A DNA stretch of 64,000 nt, taken from Bacteroidota bacterium. Its GTDB lineage: Bacteria; Bacteroidota; Ignavibacteria; UBA10030; SZUA-254. The notes under the pieces were generated by a model. It made no database searches and was not told where the DNA came from. It worked only from the letters and a program-made list of their open reading frames with translations. Shown piece after piece: positions 16,964-26,014 of the stretch. A program made the position numbers and the translations under genes. Position 1 is the first letter of the stretch. Every line of letters starts with the position of its first letter. The stretch lies in contig JAGVIE010000047.1 of NCBI GenBank assembly GCA_020056225.1, positions 1-64,000 on the forward strand. The letters run 5' to 3'.

Positions 16964-19900
16964 ATGCGATCTTTGATTCTTTCTTGTTTAATGATAATTG
17001 TTTTTTTGTTTAATGCTTCGTTGAGTAACTCGCAACCAAATACATATTCAAAGATATGGATTGTTATTAAAGACAGCATTACACAAACCCAAACCGATAC
17101 TGCTCTTGTCATATTTGGAAATCAATGGCAGGCAACTTATGATAAAGACAGTCTTTTCCCGAGTTTAGAAGAAAGATACGCACCTCCACCTTCGCCCGGC
17201 TTCGATGTTAGATGGTTAAGCATACCCGGAAGACCAAGACCGACTTTAGTGTGTTATGAGATACGCGGTACACCTGACAATTCAACTATGGTTGATACTT
17301 TCGTATTGGGAATAACTAATCCTACCTCTCCGGCATCGAGATGGAAATTTAAATGGCCCTCCGCATCATATCTTACCGCCAGATGTGATAGCATGTTTCT
17401 TGTAGATCCTATGGGTATAATAAATAAAATTAACATGTTCACGACGGATAGTTTAATTATCTACGGTCCTGACAATTTGGGAATTTCTAAACTTTTTATA
17501 TACAAATATGGAGTTAAGTATGCCGACACCATATCCCAGATAGGCGGAACAATTTATGAAGATCGTAATGCAAATCAAATAAGAGATAATATTGGAATGC
17601 CCGGTGAAGAAAAAGGTTTTTCCGGCTGGCAAGTTAACCTTACTGGACCTGAAAATCGATCAGCAATAACAGATACAAACGGTAGATACAACTTTATCGA
17701 TTTGGTTGATGGTAATTATACAGTGAATGAATTGGTTCAAAGTGGCTGGGGGCAAACTTCTCCATTACCTTCCGGCAACCATACGATAACTATTAACGAT
17801 GGCTCTCGCTATTTTCCAAACGCGGATTTTGGAAACAGATCGATCGGTACAATCAGCGGTTTGATATTCAATGACATCAACGGGAACAGTGTCAAGGATA
17901 TTGGAGATACTACACTACAGGGCTGGAAAATCTACCTGCATAATTCCGGGATGACTCTCATAGATTCCTCGATCAGCAATACTATCGGGCAATATATTTT
18001 CGAGTGGCTAACTCCCGGCGCATATTCTATCACCGAATTTCAAGATACGTCATGGATTCAAACTTATCCGACCGGGATTGGATCTCACACAATAAATATT
18101 GATATCGGTGATATATTAACAGGATTCAATTTTGGCAATACACATGGTTATAGATACGTTGGAAGTGGGACTGGAAATTGGTCTGATTCCGCAAGCTGGC
18201 CCGGCGGGAATGCACCGGGCTCAACAGACCCGGTTTCTATACCGCCAAATGTTGTAATTACAATCGATTCATTACCTAACGACACTGTTGCCGCTCTTAG
18301 GATGGAAACTGGAAGCAGCATACAATTTGCACCAAGTGTGGGACAACTTGTTATTACGGGAAAACTTCAAATTGATCCGGGTGCAATATTGCAATTTTCG
18401 ACAAATTCCGATACTACACGATTAATCTGTTATAACGATTGGGTGAATCATGGTACTTTGGATCCCGGACATTCAACAATAACATTCGCAGGGAATCAAC
18501 CAAAAACTATTATTGGTGATTCAACATCGAATACATTTTATAGAATGGAAGTTAATGGAGATAGTACAAGCATCATTGGTAATTTAGTAATTCAAAATTC
18601 ATTGTTACTAAATAATGATATAACTCAAGGAGATCAAGATACAGTTTTTATAGATACCAGTAATACAAATGCAATTCAAGATACGGGCAAGATTCTTCAA
18701 GGAACTATCCAAAGAGTAATAGCACCAGGCGACACTAATATTTATCGTTTTGAAAGTCCTGAATCGTTTATCCAGTTTTTGGATGAAGGCTTGTTGTCTA
18801 CTCAGGCACTGCCTTCGACACTAAGATTAGTTACTTTTACCACCAAGCCAAATAAAGATATTGGAAATATGTTCCGTTGGAATCTGATCGGTGGAAATGT
18901 TGATACTTTAAAGCAAACAATAACGGCAACAACATCCATTATCAACTCAAAATGGGTCTTCGGAATCCCCAGACCACCCAGAAGACTTATGTCAATAACC
19001 GATAGTCTGATTTCAGGTTTCACATCGGTTAATCGGATTTACTCAATAAAGCTACAAGGTGGTGAAAATATCCGATCAAAGATTTCTCTCCGATACAATC
19101 AGTCCGAAGTTCCGGAGGGCTTTGCGGAATCAAACTTGGTTTTATTATCAGGACCGTATTACACAGACAGTGTTTCAATGAATTGGAATATGGTTTCTTT
19201 ACCTTTAGAACCGCCGAATCACAGCAAGGCAATTTTGTTCCCTCTATCTTCTTCACAAGCATTTTCCTATGACGGCAACTACGTAGAGCAAGCCGATCTG
19301 AAATATGGTGATGGATATTGGCTGAAGTTTCCCGAGAATCAGGAAGTGAATATATTCGGTGACGACCGAAATAATGTCACAGTCCCGGTAAAGGAAGGGT
19401 GGAACATGATTGGGTCTATAAGCTATCCAATTGCGACTTCCTCAGTATCATCTGATCCTCCCGGTATAATTTCGCCGGATATATTTGGTTACACGACGGT
19501 CTACAAGAGTGTCGATACATTGCTTCCGCTCAGAGCATATTGGGTGAAGGTCGGTTCAACAGGTTACTTGACATTATCCACAGAATCAGGAAGTTATTCT
19601 CTGAAAATAAATCGTCCGACATCCCTATTGGACAAATTAAACTCATTGTATATCTCTGACGCTGCATCAAATGAACAAATACTTTATTTTGGAAATAGTA
19701 TTGGTAAGAACATTACACGATATGAATTACCACCGGTGCCCCCAGCCGGTATGTTCGATGTACGATTTACTACAAACAATAAAGTCGCGGTTACAGAGGA
19801 TGAAATAAAAGATTATCCTATCGTTGTCTCTTCAGCTAATTATCCCATTTCCGTACGATGGGAGATAAAAGAAGGTTCTTCAAACGCATGTTTAATTGTT

Positions 19901-20281
19901 AATGGACATGCAATTAGCTTAAGCCGAACCGGAGCGACTGAAATCTCTAATCCGAAATCAGAAATCAAGCTCAGGTTTACATCTTCTTCATCTACGGAAT
20001 TACCAAAAGAATTTGCTTTACATCAGAATTATCCTAATCCATTCAATCCGTTGACGATTATCAATTATCAATTGCCAATTGCCAATTGGGTAACGCTAAA
20101 AGTGTACAACGTGCTTGGGCAAGAAGTGGCTACACTTGTTGATGAGATGCAAGATGCAGGATACAAATCGGTTGAGTGGAATGCTAACAATTTTTCAAGC
20201 AGTGTTTACTTCTACCGATTAACGACTAAGTCAGAAGTAAAATCTTTTGTTGCTGTTAAGAAATTATTGCTGATGAAGTAA
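16964..20281 (+). CDS. large secreted protein with SdrD-B-like domains and T9SS sorting domain
   Basis: A 1105-residue surface protein. The start ATG 16964 follows an aggaaggg site. Signal peptide: about residues 1-24 ([14 protein letters not shown] core). Two SdrD_B/Cna_B-like modules follow: [16 protein letters not shown]...[17 protein letters not shown] and [19 protein letters not shown]...[18 protein letters not shown] long beta-rich part with [13 protein letters not shown] follows. The T9SS type A sorting domain at the end begins NYPNPFNP and ends [17 protein letters not shown] plus a short basic tail. Just before it the peptide SNPKSEIK is encoded by the dispersed AT-rich repeat. It stands alone, with a hairpin after the stop. 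Likely cell-surface or secreted; function unknown. Confidence 0.88.
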   Translation: MRSLILSCLMIIVFLFNASLSNSQPNTYSKIWIVIKDSITQTQTDTALVIFGNQWQATYDKDSLFPSLEERYAPPPSPGFDVRWLSIPGRPRPTLVCYEIRGTPDNSTMVDTFVLGITNPTSPASRWKFKWPSASYLTARCDSMFLVDPMGIINKINMFTTDSLIIYGPDNLGISKLFIYKYGVKYADTISQIGGTIYEDRNANQIRDNIGMPGEEKGFSGWQVNLTGPENRSAITDTNGRYNFIDLVDGNYTVNELVQSGWGQTSPLPSGNHTITINDGSRYFPNADFGNRSIGTISGLIFNDINGNSVKDIGDTTLQGWKIYLHNSGMTLIDSSISNTIGQYIFEWLTPGAYSITEFQDTSWIQTYPTGIGSHTINIDIGDILTGFNFGNTHGYRYVGSGTGNWSDSASWPGGNAPGSTDPVSIPPNVVITIDSLPNDTVAALRMETGSSIQFAPSVGQLVITGKLQIDPGAILQFSTNSDTTRLICYNDWVNHGTLDPGHSTITFAGNQPKTIIGDSTSNTFYRMEVNGDSTSIIGNLVIQNSLLLNNDITQGDQDTVFIDTSNTNAIQDTGKILQGTIQRVIAPGDTNIYRFESPESFIQFLDEGLLSTQALPSTLRLVTFTTKPNKDIGNMFRWNLIGGNVDTLKQTITATTSIINSKWVFGIPRPPRRLMSITDSLISGFTSVNRIYSIKLQGGENIRSKISLRYNQSEVPEGFAESNLVLLSGPYYTDSVSMNWNMVSLPLEPPNHSKAILFPLSSSQAFSYDGNYVEQADLKYGDGYWLKFPENQEVNIFGDDRNNVTVPVKEGWNMIGSISYPIATSSVSSDPPGIISPDIFGYTTVYKSVDTLLPLRAYWVKVGSTGYLTLSTESGSYSLKINRPTSLLDKLNSLYISDAASNEQILYFGNSIGKNITRYELPPVPPAGMFDVRFTTNNKVAVTEDEIKDYPIVVSSANYPISVRWEIKEGSSNACLIVNGHAISLSRTGATEISNPKSEIKLRFTSSSSTELPKEFALHQNYPNPFNPLTIINYQLPIANWVTLKVYNVLGQEVATLVDEMQDAGYKSVEWNANNFSSSVYFYRLTTKSEVKSFVAVKKLLLMK
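19938..19972. repeat. copy of the aatccgaaatc repeat inside a coding region
   Basis: The stretch around 19938-19972 contains aatctctaatccgaaatcagaaatc and reads in frame as ISNPKSEIK, directly before the T9SS domain. It resembles the short repeats at 54408, 56909, 41945 and 48650. Confidence 0.5.
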
Positions 20282-20289
20282 ACAAGCTC

Positions 20290-20338
20290 AGACCTCCGAC
20301 TTCTAACAAGATCAAACAGAGAAAGAAGTCGGAGGTCT
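20290..20338. terminator. hairpin downstream of the T9SS gene
   Basis: A perfect 15-bp inverted repeat (agacctccgacttct, 20290-20304, with 20324-20338), 10 bp after the stop codon. There is no U tract, so it is either a factor-dependent terminator or an mRNA-stabilising hairpin. Confidence 0.55.
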
Positions 20339-20347
20339 TACTCATTC

Positions 20348-20361
20348 AAGTGCGACTCACT
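20348..20361 (+). repeat. 14-bp direct repeat, left copy
   Basis: The 14-mer aagtgcgactcact occurs here and again, identical, at 21307-21320, bracketing the RES-domain gene at a distance of 959 bp. Confidence 0.6.
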
Positions 20362-20472
20362 CCAGATAACAAGTTGATTTTATAAGGGAAGAATAGTATT
20401 TTACCCCCAGCATTTTCTGCCGCCTTTCGATTTTTCTATATATGAAGCATATTATGAAGGTAGGTGTAGGTA

Positions 20473-20501
20473 GATAGCATTCTCACCGCCAGAATGCTAT
20501 C
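20473..20501. promoter_or_regulatory. 10-bp inverted repeat upstream of the RES gene
   Basis: Arms gatagcattc (20473-20482) and gaatgctatc (20492-20501) enclose a 9-nt loop, 40 bp before the start codon. The position would suit an operator or a leader hairpin; there is no further evidence. Confidence 0.35.
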
Positions 20502-20540
20502 AGGTAATTTGGCGGGATAATTTATAGTTAGCGATATAAA

Positions 20541-21236
20541 ATGATTGATAAATTAGCATATTCCGATTATCAAAAATTTGAAGAAGACCTCAGGCATAAA
20601 AATCGATTCTTTGTAAATTCTAAATTTGTAGATTCGCTAAAAGAATCAATTATGCTGAACACAGGTAAATTAGTTAAAGGTACTATTTTATTTCGAGCAA
20701 GAATTCATGAGGTTAAAGATCCGAAAGATGTTCCATTTTCTGCAAAAGATATGTTTAATCCTCGACCTGAGGATGCGAAAAGAGGTAGAGCAAATCCCGA
20801 CGGAATATCATATTTATATTTATCCTCCGATGTAGAGACTTGTATAAAGGAAGTTGCTCCACGATATAATGATGTAATTACAGTAGGTGAATTTCACCTG
20901 CATAGGGATATTAATCTAATTGATTTGACCAAATCGTTTCCAATTCATCCAAGTAATTATATAACTACTTTAAATCATTGCCTAAGATTAGCATTTTCAC
21001 AATCTCCTCCAGCAACAAGACCAGAAATCGAATATCTTCCCTATCAATTTATTTGTGAACTTATCAAAAATGAAAACAATGATGGTGTCTTATATATTAG
21101 TTGTTATGACAAAGAAATACTTACAAATTCATATAATATTGTATTATTTGATTCTTCATTAGCGGAATTAGACTCTTCAAAATGCAATTTAATAAATATA
21201 GAATCTGTTACTTATAATTATGAAAAATCAAATTAA
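20541..21236 (+). CDS. RES-domain protein, solitary
   Basis: A 231-residue protein with the RES fold (named for conserved Arg, Glu, Ser): LFRARIHE (Arg), GRANPDGISYLYLSSDVETC followed by IKEV (Glu), and DGVLYISCYD (Ser). RES toxins of Xre-RES pairs degrade NAD+ by phosphorolysis. Here no Xre/DUF2384 antitoxin gene lies on either side. The upstream 60 residues form a separate N-terminal helical region. The gene is strongly A/T-rich and sits between 14-bp direct repeats, suggesting acquisition as a cassette. Whether it is a toxin, a defence effector or an NAD-metabolising enzyme cannot be decided from sequence. Confidence 0.82.
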   Translation: MIDKLAYSDYQKFEEDLRHKNRFFVNSKFVDSLKESIMLNTGKLVKGTILFRARIHEVKDPKDVPFSAKDMFNPRPEDAKRGRANPDGISYLYLSSDVETCIKEVAPRYNDVITVGEFHLHRDINLIDLTKSFPIHPSNYITTLNHCLRLAFSQSPPATRPEIEYLPYQFICELIKNENNDGVLYISCYDKEILTNSYNIVLFDSSLAELDSSKCNLINIESVTYNYEKSN

Positions 21237-21306
21237 TGCCGTACCGCGGAACCAGTCGTTCAAGATGACAAAATGAGCGTTGGTACGATTAACATGGCTG
21301 ACAGAA

Positions 21307-21355
21307 AAGTGCGACTCACTTACAACTTTGGATCTAACCTGAAAGTGAGTCACAC
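21307..21355. repeat. 14-bp direct repeat (right copy) inside a hairpin
   Basis: aagtgcgactcact at 21307-21320 is identical to the copy at 20348-20361. A further inverted copy (aagtgagtcacac, 21343-21355) makes an imperfect 12-bp hairpin. It lies between the convergent RES and thioredoxin-like genes and could also serve as terminator. Confidence 0.55.
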
Positions 21356-21384
21356 TTTAAATTATACTCTCTTGTTCGCAGGTA

Positions 21385-21771
21385 TCAATTCATTGATTCC
21401 AACAAAGTCTTTTTCTGCTTCGCTCCTACGAATATCTTGTTTATTACACCACCCTTTATAATAACGGTCGAGGGTGTTCCCATCACGCCAACCGCCATAG
21501 CAGTCTTATAATCTTTGGATATATCGATCTTGAAAATATTTTTCTTTGTTCTTTGTATATCATCAATGATCGGTGTTTGATAGCGGCATGCCGCGCACGT
21601 AGGGGAGTAAAAATACATCATGACTCGTTCACCTCGTCTCACTATTTCTCCTATGTTGCCGGATAAACCAGTCACCACTTTGCCCTTTTTAAGTCGTGCT
21701 TTTATTTGCACAGACAACTGAAGTGAGATTAGCAGAAGTATGATACCTGAGATAATGTAGATAATAATCAT
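21385..21771 (-). CDS. membrane-anchored thioredoxin-like protein (CAAC)
   Basis: A 128-residue protein with an N-terminal membrane helix (about 2-22) followed by a thioredoxin fold. The active site reads FYSPTCAACR (Cys59, Cys62), and the cis-Pro loop GTPSTVII is present. It is the last gene of a three-gene minus-strand cluster with the DUF6132 gene, whose stop it overlaps by four bases, and a classical thioredoxin. It probably moves reducing equivalents near the membrane; partner unknown. Confidence 0.82.
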   Translation of the reverse strand: MIIIYIISGIILLLISLQLSVQIKARLKKGKVVTGLSGNIGEIVRRGERVMMYFYSPTCAACRYQTPIIDDIQRTKKNIFKIDISKDYKTAMAVGVMGTPSTVIIKGGVINKIFVGAKQKKTLLESMN

Positions 21772-21995
21772 AAACTGTTTTGTGTAGATTGTTTCTTTGA
21801 TGGCACGAGCAATCCTATCCCTGCGCCGTATAGAGTACTGACGTAAGGATTACTCGAAATAGGGCAGGTACCGCTGTAACAGCCGACAAAATAATAATAC
21901 GCGAACCCAAGTCCGGCTCCTATGATTGAAAAGGATGCACGTCTCAGCCACAGTTTACTCTGATACCATTTAGCTATTATTCTTAATTTTTCCAT
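21768..21995 (-). CDS. DUF6132-type small membrane protein
   Basis: A 75-residue protein starting at ATG 21995, two bases after the thioredoxin stop. Two hydrophobic segments flank the characteristic YYYFVGCYSGTCPISSNPYV stretch with a C-x5-C pair, followed by STLYGAGIGLLV. This resembles DUF6132/YtfJ-like small redox membrane proteins of Bacteroidota often encoded beside thioredoxins. A longer frame opens upstream to 22070, but it overlaps the thioredoxin coding region and lacks conserved character. The two Cys make it a likely thioredoxin partner (inference). Confidence 0.75.
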   Translation of the reverse strand: MEKLRIIAKWYQSKLWLRRASFSIIGAGLGFAYYYFVGCYSGTCPISSNPYVSTLYGAGIGLLVPSKKQSTQNSL

Positions 21996-21996
21996 T

Positions 21997-22431
21997 TTAA
22001 CAATTACCGTATCCATGCTCATGTTCACAGTGATCGTGATGATGATGTCCATGCTCGGATTCTGCATCAACTACCGGCAACAGTAGAAGCTCTTTATCGA
22101 TAATTTTCTTCAATGTATCTTTCGGTAATGCACCCACTGCCATCATAGGCTGTTTATCCCTTGGGATGAATAACAAACTGGGGATACTCTGGATTCCAAA
22201 GACAGATGCTAGTTCCTGCTCTTCCTCAGTATTGACTTTATAGAAATTAACCTTACCATCATATTCCTTTGAAAGCTCGTCAATAACCGGTCCAACAATC
22301 CGACAAGGTCCGCACCACGGCGCCCAGAAATCTATGACACCAGGTAGTTCTCCTTGATAATTCCAATCTTTGCTCTTCTCGAAGTTAAAAACTTTATCAA
22401 GAAATGTTTGTTTTGTAAGATTTTCCGACAT
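21997..22431 (-). CDS. trxA: thioredoxin with His-rich C-terminal tail
   Basis: A 144-residue thioredoxin: the active site WCGPC is at residues 39-43 (FWAPWCGPCRIVGPVIDEL), with cis-Pro in QSIPSLLFIPR. A normal thioredoxin ends after about 110 residues. Here the domain is followed by a tail from about residue 123 composed mostly of His, Glu and Cys (EHGHHHHDHCEHEHGYGNC), a likely metal-binding extension. It is the first gene of a cluster with DUF6132 and a membrane thioredoxin-like protein. Confidence 0.92.
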   Translation of the reverse strand: MSENLTKQTFLDKVFNFEKSKDWNYQGELPGVIDFWAPWCGPCRIVGPVIDELSKEYDGKVNFYKVNTEEEQELASVFGIQSIPSLLFIPRDKQPMMAVGALPKDTLKKIIDKELLLLPVVDAESEHGHHHHDHCEHEHGYGNC

Positions 22432-22658
22432 AATTTAATCCTTAGAATTTGACTCAATATTATTTCTGTATTCATAGGATTTGATGAATGCAATGTTCGA
22501 AAGGATTCATCGTGCCTTTTAGAAATATGGATAATCATCCAATAAATATCCATATTAAAGAGAATATGTGCAACTAGCAATTATTATGACTTAATTAACA
22601 ATGAGTTTGACAATCACTTCTCAATGTTATATATTTCTGAAAACATGGAATGCAGATT

Positions 22659-23111
22659 ATGACTTTAATGGAAAAAATTGCAATAGATCTCAAAACTGCT
22701 TTAAAGTCGGGTGATAAATTAAGGCTTGAAACAATTCGGACAATAAGAGCGGCACTACTTGAGAAGCAAGTCGAGAAAAGACCGACAGGAGGGATGACCC
22801 CTGATGATGAGACTTCAGTATTAATATCAGCGGCAAAAAAACGAAGAGAATCTATAGACATTTTCCGCCAGGCAGGAAGAAATGATTTGGCGGACCAGGA
22901 AGAAAAAGAACTTATTATTATTCAAGAATATTTGCCAAAACCGCTTGAACAGGATGAAATAGAAATTATTATAAAAAAAATAATTACTGATGTAGCTGCA
23001 ATATCGGCTAAAGATTTTGGCAAGGTGATGCCTTTGGTTATGAAAGAACTCAAGGGAAAGGCAGATGGCAAGATAGTTCAGGAGACAGTTAAAAAATTAC
23101 TATGTGGTTAA
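22659..23111 (+). CDS. yqeY: GatB/YqeY domain protein
   Basis: A 150-residue protein of the YqeY family, homologous to the tRNA-binding tail of GatB. Characteristic features are the N-terminal LKSGDKLRLETIRTIRAAL, AAKKRRESIDIFRQAGRNDL and the C-terminal DFGKVMPLVMKELKGKADGK. Three in-frame ATGs are possible (22650, 22659, 22668). A gga site 9 bp upstream supports 22659. Probably first gene of the operon leading to purL. Confidence 0.92.
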   Translation: MTLMEKIAIDLKTALKSGDKLRLETIRTIRAALLEKQVEKRPTGGMTPDDETSVLISAAKKRRESIDIFRQAGRNDLADQEEKELIIIQEYLPKPLEQDEIEIIIKKIITDVAAISAKDFGKVMPLVMKELKGKADGKIVQETVKKLLCG

Positions 23112-23115
23112 CGAT

Positions 23116-23643
23116 ATGACTATAACCGATATATTAATAATTGTGGCAGTTGCTCTATTTGTTGTTTTAGGAATCAGAGATGGTTTTTTTAGAAAAATCT
23201 TTGGGATACTAGGATTCTTAGGCGGATTAATATGTGCCGCCAAATTCATGACTATTCTTAGTGATGTTTTCATAGAGGCTATTGGACTATCTAAAGATAT
23301 CTCTATGATAATAGCATTCTTCACGATTTTCATAGTTGTCGTTGTGATGGTAAATCTATTTTACAGGTGGTTTGGTGCAAGCGGAAGTGATGCAATTAAA
23401 CCCTGGTCAAGAATTGGAGGCGGATTGCTTGGTGCTGTTCAGGGTATTTTTGCAGCCAGTTTAATATTGGTTATGTTAAGCTTTTTTGAAATTCCGTCAG
23501 AAGAAGAAAAAGTCGATTCATTCTTATACGAAGATACAGTTCAAATTACCCCCATTGTTTATGATTATGCTACAAAGTGGATGCCTGATTCGAAGATGTT
23601 CATTGAAGAAATCGGTAAAAAGATTGAAGATAAAGGGAGATGA
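23116..23643 (+). CDS. cvpA: CvpA family membrane protein
   Basis: A 175-residue protein with four hydrophobic segments matching the CvpA/colicin V production family: the opening ITDILIIVAVALFVVLGIRD then GFFRKIFGILGFLGGLICA, and the third-fourth segment with WSRIGGGLLGAVQGIFAASL. ATG 23116 gives the family-typical MTITDIL start; GTG 23104 is an alternative. It lies 17 bp upstream of mutS2; a cvpA-mutS2 order is frequent in bacteria. Confidence 0.9.
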   Translation: MTITDILIIVAVALFVVLGIRDGFFRKIFGILGFLGGLICAAKFMTILSDVFIEAIGLSKDISMIIAFFTIFIVVVVMVNLFYRWFGASGSDAIKPWSRIGGGLLGAVQGIFAASLILVMLSFFEIPSEEEKVDSFLYEDTVQITPIVYDYATKWMPDSKMFIEEIGKKIEDKGR

Positions 23644-23659
23644 TACTAGATGAGACTCC

Positions 23660-26011
23660 ATGCGTGATCTTCTTAATTCCTTCCAAAAACTTGAGTTCGA
23701 TAAAGTTAAGAAATATATACAGAAGTATTGTATCTCGGATCTCGGACGTGAACAAATTGAACATTTAGTGCCATTTTCCAATATTCCCACAATAAGAAAT
23801 TCTCTTGCATTAGTATCGGAAATGAAGCAGATCTTAGAGTCCGACAATCCTTTGCCCATCGATAATATATTTGATATAAGAGCCGGCATTCAACGTTCAA
23901 GTATTGATAATTATATTTTATCTTCAGAAGATTTGTTCAAGATAAAGTATCTACTAAAGACTTCACGGGATATTCGAACATATTTTAATCAAAGATTAAA
24001 AGTATATCCGCTTCTTTTAGATAGAATCAGGGATATCCATATCGAGAAGATTCTTGAATATAATATTGCAAGAGCAATCGATGATGATGGTAAAGTGAAA
24101 GATGACGCGAGTAAAGAATTATATTCAATAAGAAAACAGATAATAGAAAAAAGTCATACAATAAAACGAAATCTCGAGTTACTGCTAAAATCTATTGTTG
24201 GAGCAGATTGGGTACAGGAGGAAATCATAACGACAAGAGAGGGAAGAATGGTGATTCCCGTTAAGGTCGAACATAAAAATCGTTTACCCGGTTTCATTCA
24301 TAGCGCGTCTGCAAGCGGAGCTACTGTATACATTGAGCCGGCAGAAACGCTCGAGATGAATAATGAAATCCGCACACTCACGTTTCAGGAGCAAAGAGAA
24401 ATCGAGAAGATTTTGAAAGAGCTTACAATACAAGTTCGTGAAGCGAAAGATAATTTACAGAACAATATTGAAATTCTTGCAGATCTCGATTTCATTCAGG
24501 CTAAGGCTAAATATTCCATTCAGATTATAGGATCGGAACCGAGAATATCTACTGAAGGTTCTATACGATATTTGAATTGCTACCATCCAATCTTACTGCA
24601 ACGGCATGGTCGGAAAGATGTAATTCCACTCACGATGGAATTACCTTCGACAATAAATACAGTTATCATTACAGGACCTAATGCCGGTGGTAAGAGTGTT
24701 GCAATGAAGACAGTCGGCTTATTATCCCTCCTTGCTCAATCCGGATGTCATATTCCAGCCTCACCGGAAAGTGAGTTAAGAATATTTTCCGATTTTTTTG
24801 TTGACATAGGTGATGAACAATCTATAGAAAACGACTTAAGCAGTTTCAGTTCACATCTAAATAATCTGAAAATCATCATTGAAAACGCAAATTCAAACAG
24901 CCTTGTACTTATTGATGAAATTGGATCTGGTACAGACCCGCTTGAAGGAGCTTCACTTGCCGCTTCTATTTTAGAAGAATTAACAAATAAGGCATCTTTA
25001 AATATTGCAACAACCCACCATGGGACATTGAAATCATTTGCTTTTGAAACACGCTCTATCGAGAATGCAGCAATGGAATTTGATATGGCAACTCTGAAAC
25101 CGACTTATAAATTTCGCTTAGGAATTCCCGGGAGCAGCTACGCTATTGAGATGGCTGAACGAATGAACATGCCCACGTCTATCATACACCGATCGAGAGA
25201 GTTAAAAGGTAGTGAAGCGAGTAAGCTAGAAAATCTTATTATTGATCTGGAGCGTCAATCACTAGAATTGAAGGCTCAATTAGACAATGTGAGTCAGGAA
25301 AAAACTAATCTTAATAACTTGAATTTTGTTTATCAAACAAAGATAACTACCTTGGAAAAAGAGGTTAAAGATATAAGATCTCGTGCAATAGATGAAGCTA
25401 ATAATATCGTGCAAAAAGCTAACGCTGTAATTGAAAGATCAGTTCGTGAGATAAAAGAATCTGCTGCTGAACGACATATAATTAAAAAGGCAAAGACAGA
25501 TGTCAGGATGGTTAGTGAAGAATTTAATAAAATGCTCAACGAGATTAAATCTGCTCCGAATGAGATTGGATTTAAAATAGGCGATCAAGTTAAATTAAAA
25601 CAGAGTAACACTGTCGGAGAGGTACTCTCTAAACTTGATGACAATTCCTACATCATTCAAACCGGAGATATAAGAATCAAAGTCAATCGGGCAAATTTAT
25701 TAATCTCAAACCATAGATCTATCACTCCAGCGCATTCAGCTAATACATCTACAGCATTATCCGTAGAAATAAAGCATGAAATAGACCTGCGTGGTATGTA
25801 TGGAGACGATGCCATAAATGCAGTGGATAAATTTATTGACGAAGCAATTCTATCAGGACTAAATCGGATTGATATAATTCATGGTAAAGGAACAGGAGCG
25901 CTTCGAAAGAAAATCTCGGAATATTTGAAAACTCATTCAGCGATTAAATCCTTTAGATTAGGTGAATGGAACGAGGGAGGAACAGGAGTTACAGTAATTG
26001 AACTTAAGTAA
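23660..26011 (+). CDS. mutS2: endonuclease MutS2 / ribosome-splitting ATPase
   Basis: A 783-residue member of the MutS2 family: N-terminal lever/clamp region, ATPase with Walker A TGPNAGGKSVAMKT, Walker B LVLIDEIGSGTDPLEGASL, a coiled-coil connector, a small KOW-like strand region (IGFKIGDQVKLKQ), and a C-terminal Smr domain with EIDLRGMYGDDAI and RIDIIHGKGTGALRKKI. Family members suppress recombination and in Bacillus rescue collided ribosomes. Length and domain order are normal. Confidence 0.97.
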   Translation: MRDLLNSFQKLEFDKVKKYIQKYCISDLGREQIEHLVPFSNIPTIRNSLALVSEMKQILESDNPLPIDNIFDIRAGIQRSSIDNYILSSEDLFKIKYLLKTSRDIRTYFNQRLKVYPLLLDRIRDIHIEKILEYNIARAIDDDGKVKDDASKELYSIRKQIIEKSHTIKRNLELLLKSIVGADWVQEEIITTREGRMVIPVKVEHKNRLPGFIHSASASGATVYIEPAETLEMNNEIRTLTFQEQREIEKILKELTIQVREAKDNLQNNIEILADLDFIQAKAKYSIQIIGSEPRISTEGSIRYLNCYHPILLQRHGRKDVIPLTMELPSTINTVIITGPNAGGKSVAMKTVGLLSLLAQSGCHIPASPESELRIFSDFFVDIGDEQSIENDLSSFSSHLNNLKIIIENANSNSLVLIDEIGSGTDPLEGASLAASILEELTNKASLNIATTHHGTLKSFAFETRSIENAAMEFDMATLKPTYKFRLGIPGSSYAIEMAERMNMPTSIIHRSRELKGSEASKLENLIIDLERQSLELKAQLDNVSQEKTNLNNLNFVYQTKITTLEKEVKDIRSRAIDEANNIVQKANAVIERSVREIKESAAERHIIKKAKTDVRMVSEEFNKMLNEIKSAPNEIGFKIGDQVKLKQSNTVGEVLSKLDDNSYIIQTGDIRIKVNRANLLISNHRSITPAHSANTSTALSVEIKHEIDLRGMYGDDAINAVDKFIDEAILSGLNRIDIIHGKGTGALRKKISEYLKTHSAIKSFRLGEWNEGGTGVTVIELK

Positions 26012-26014
26012 TTA

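Noticed and set aside
20541-21236. A complete Xre-RES toxin-antitoxin pair
   Set aside because: No antitoxin frame exists upstream or downstream of the RES gene.
21996-22070. Longer start for the DUF6132 gene
   Set aside because: The extension overlaps the thioredoxin gene and shows only low-complexity sequence.
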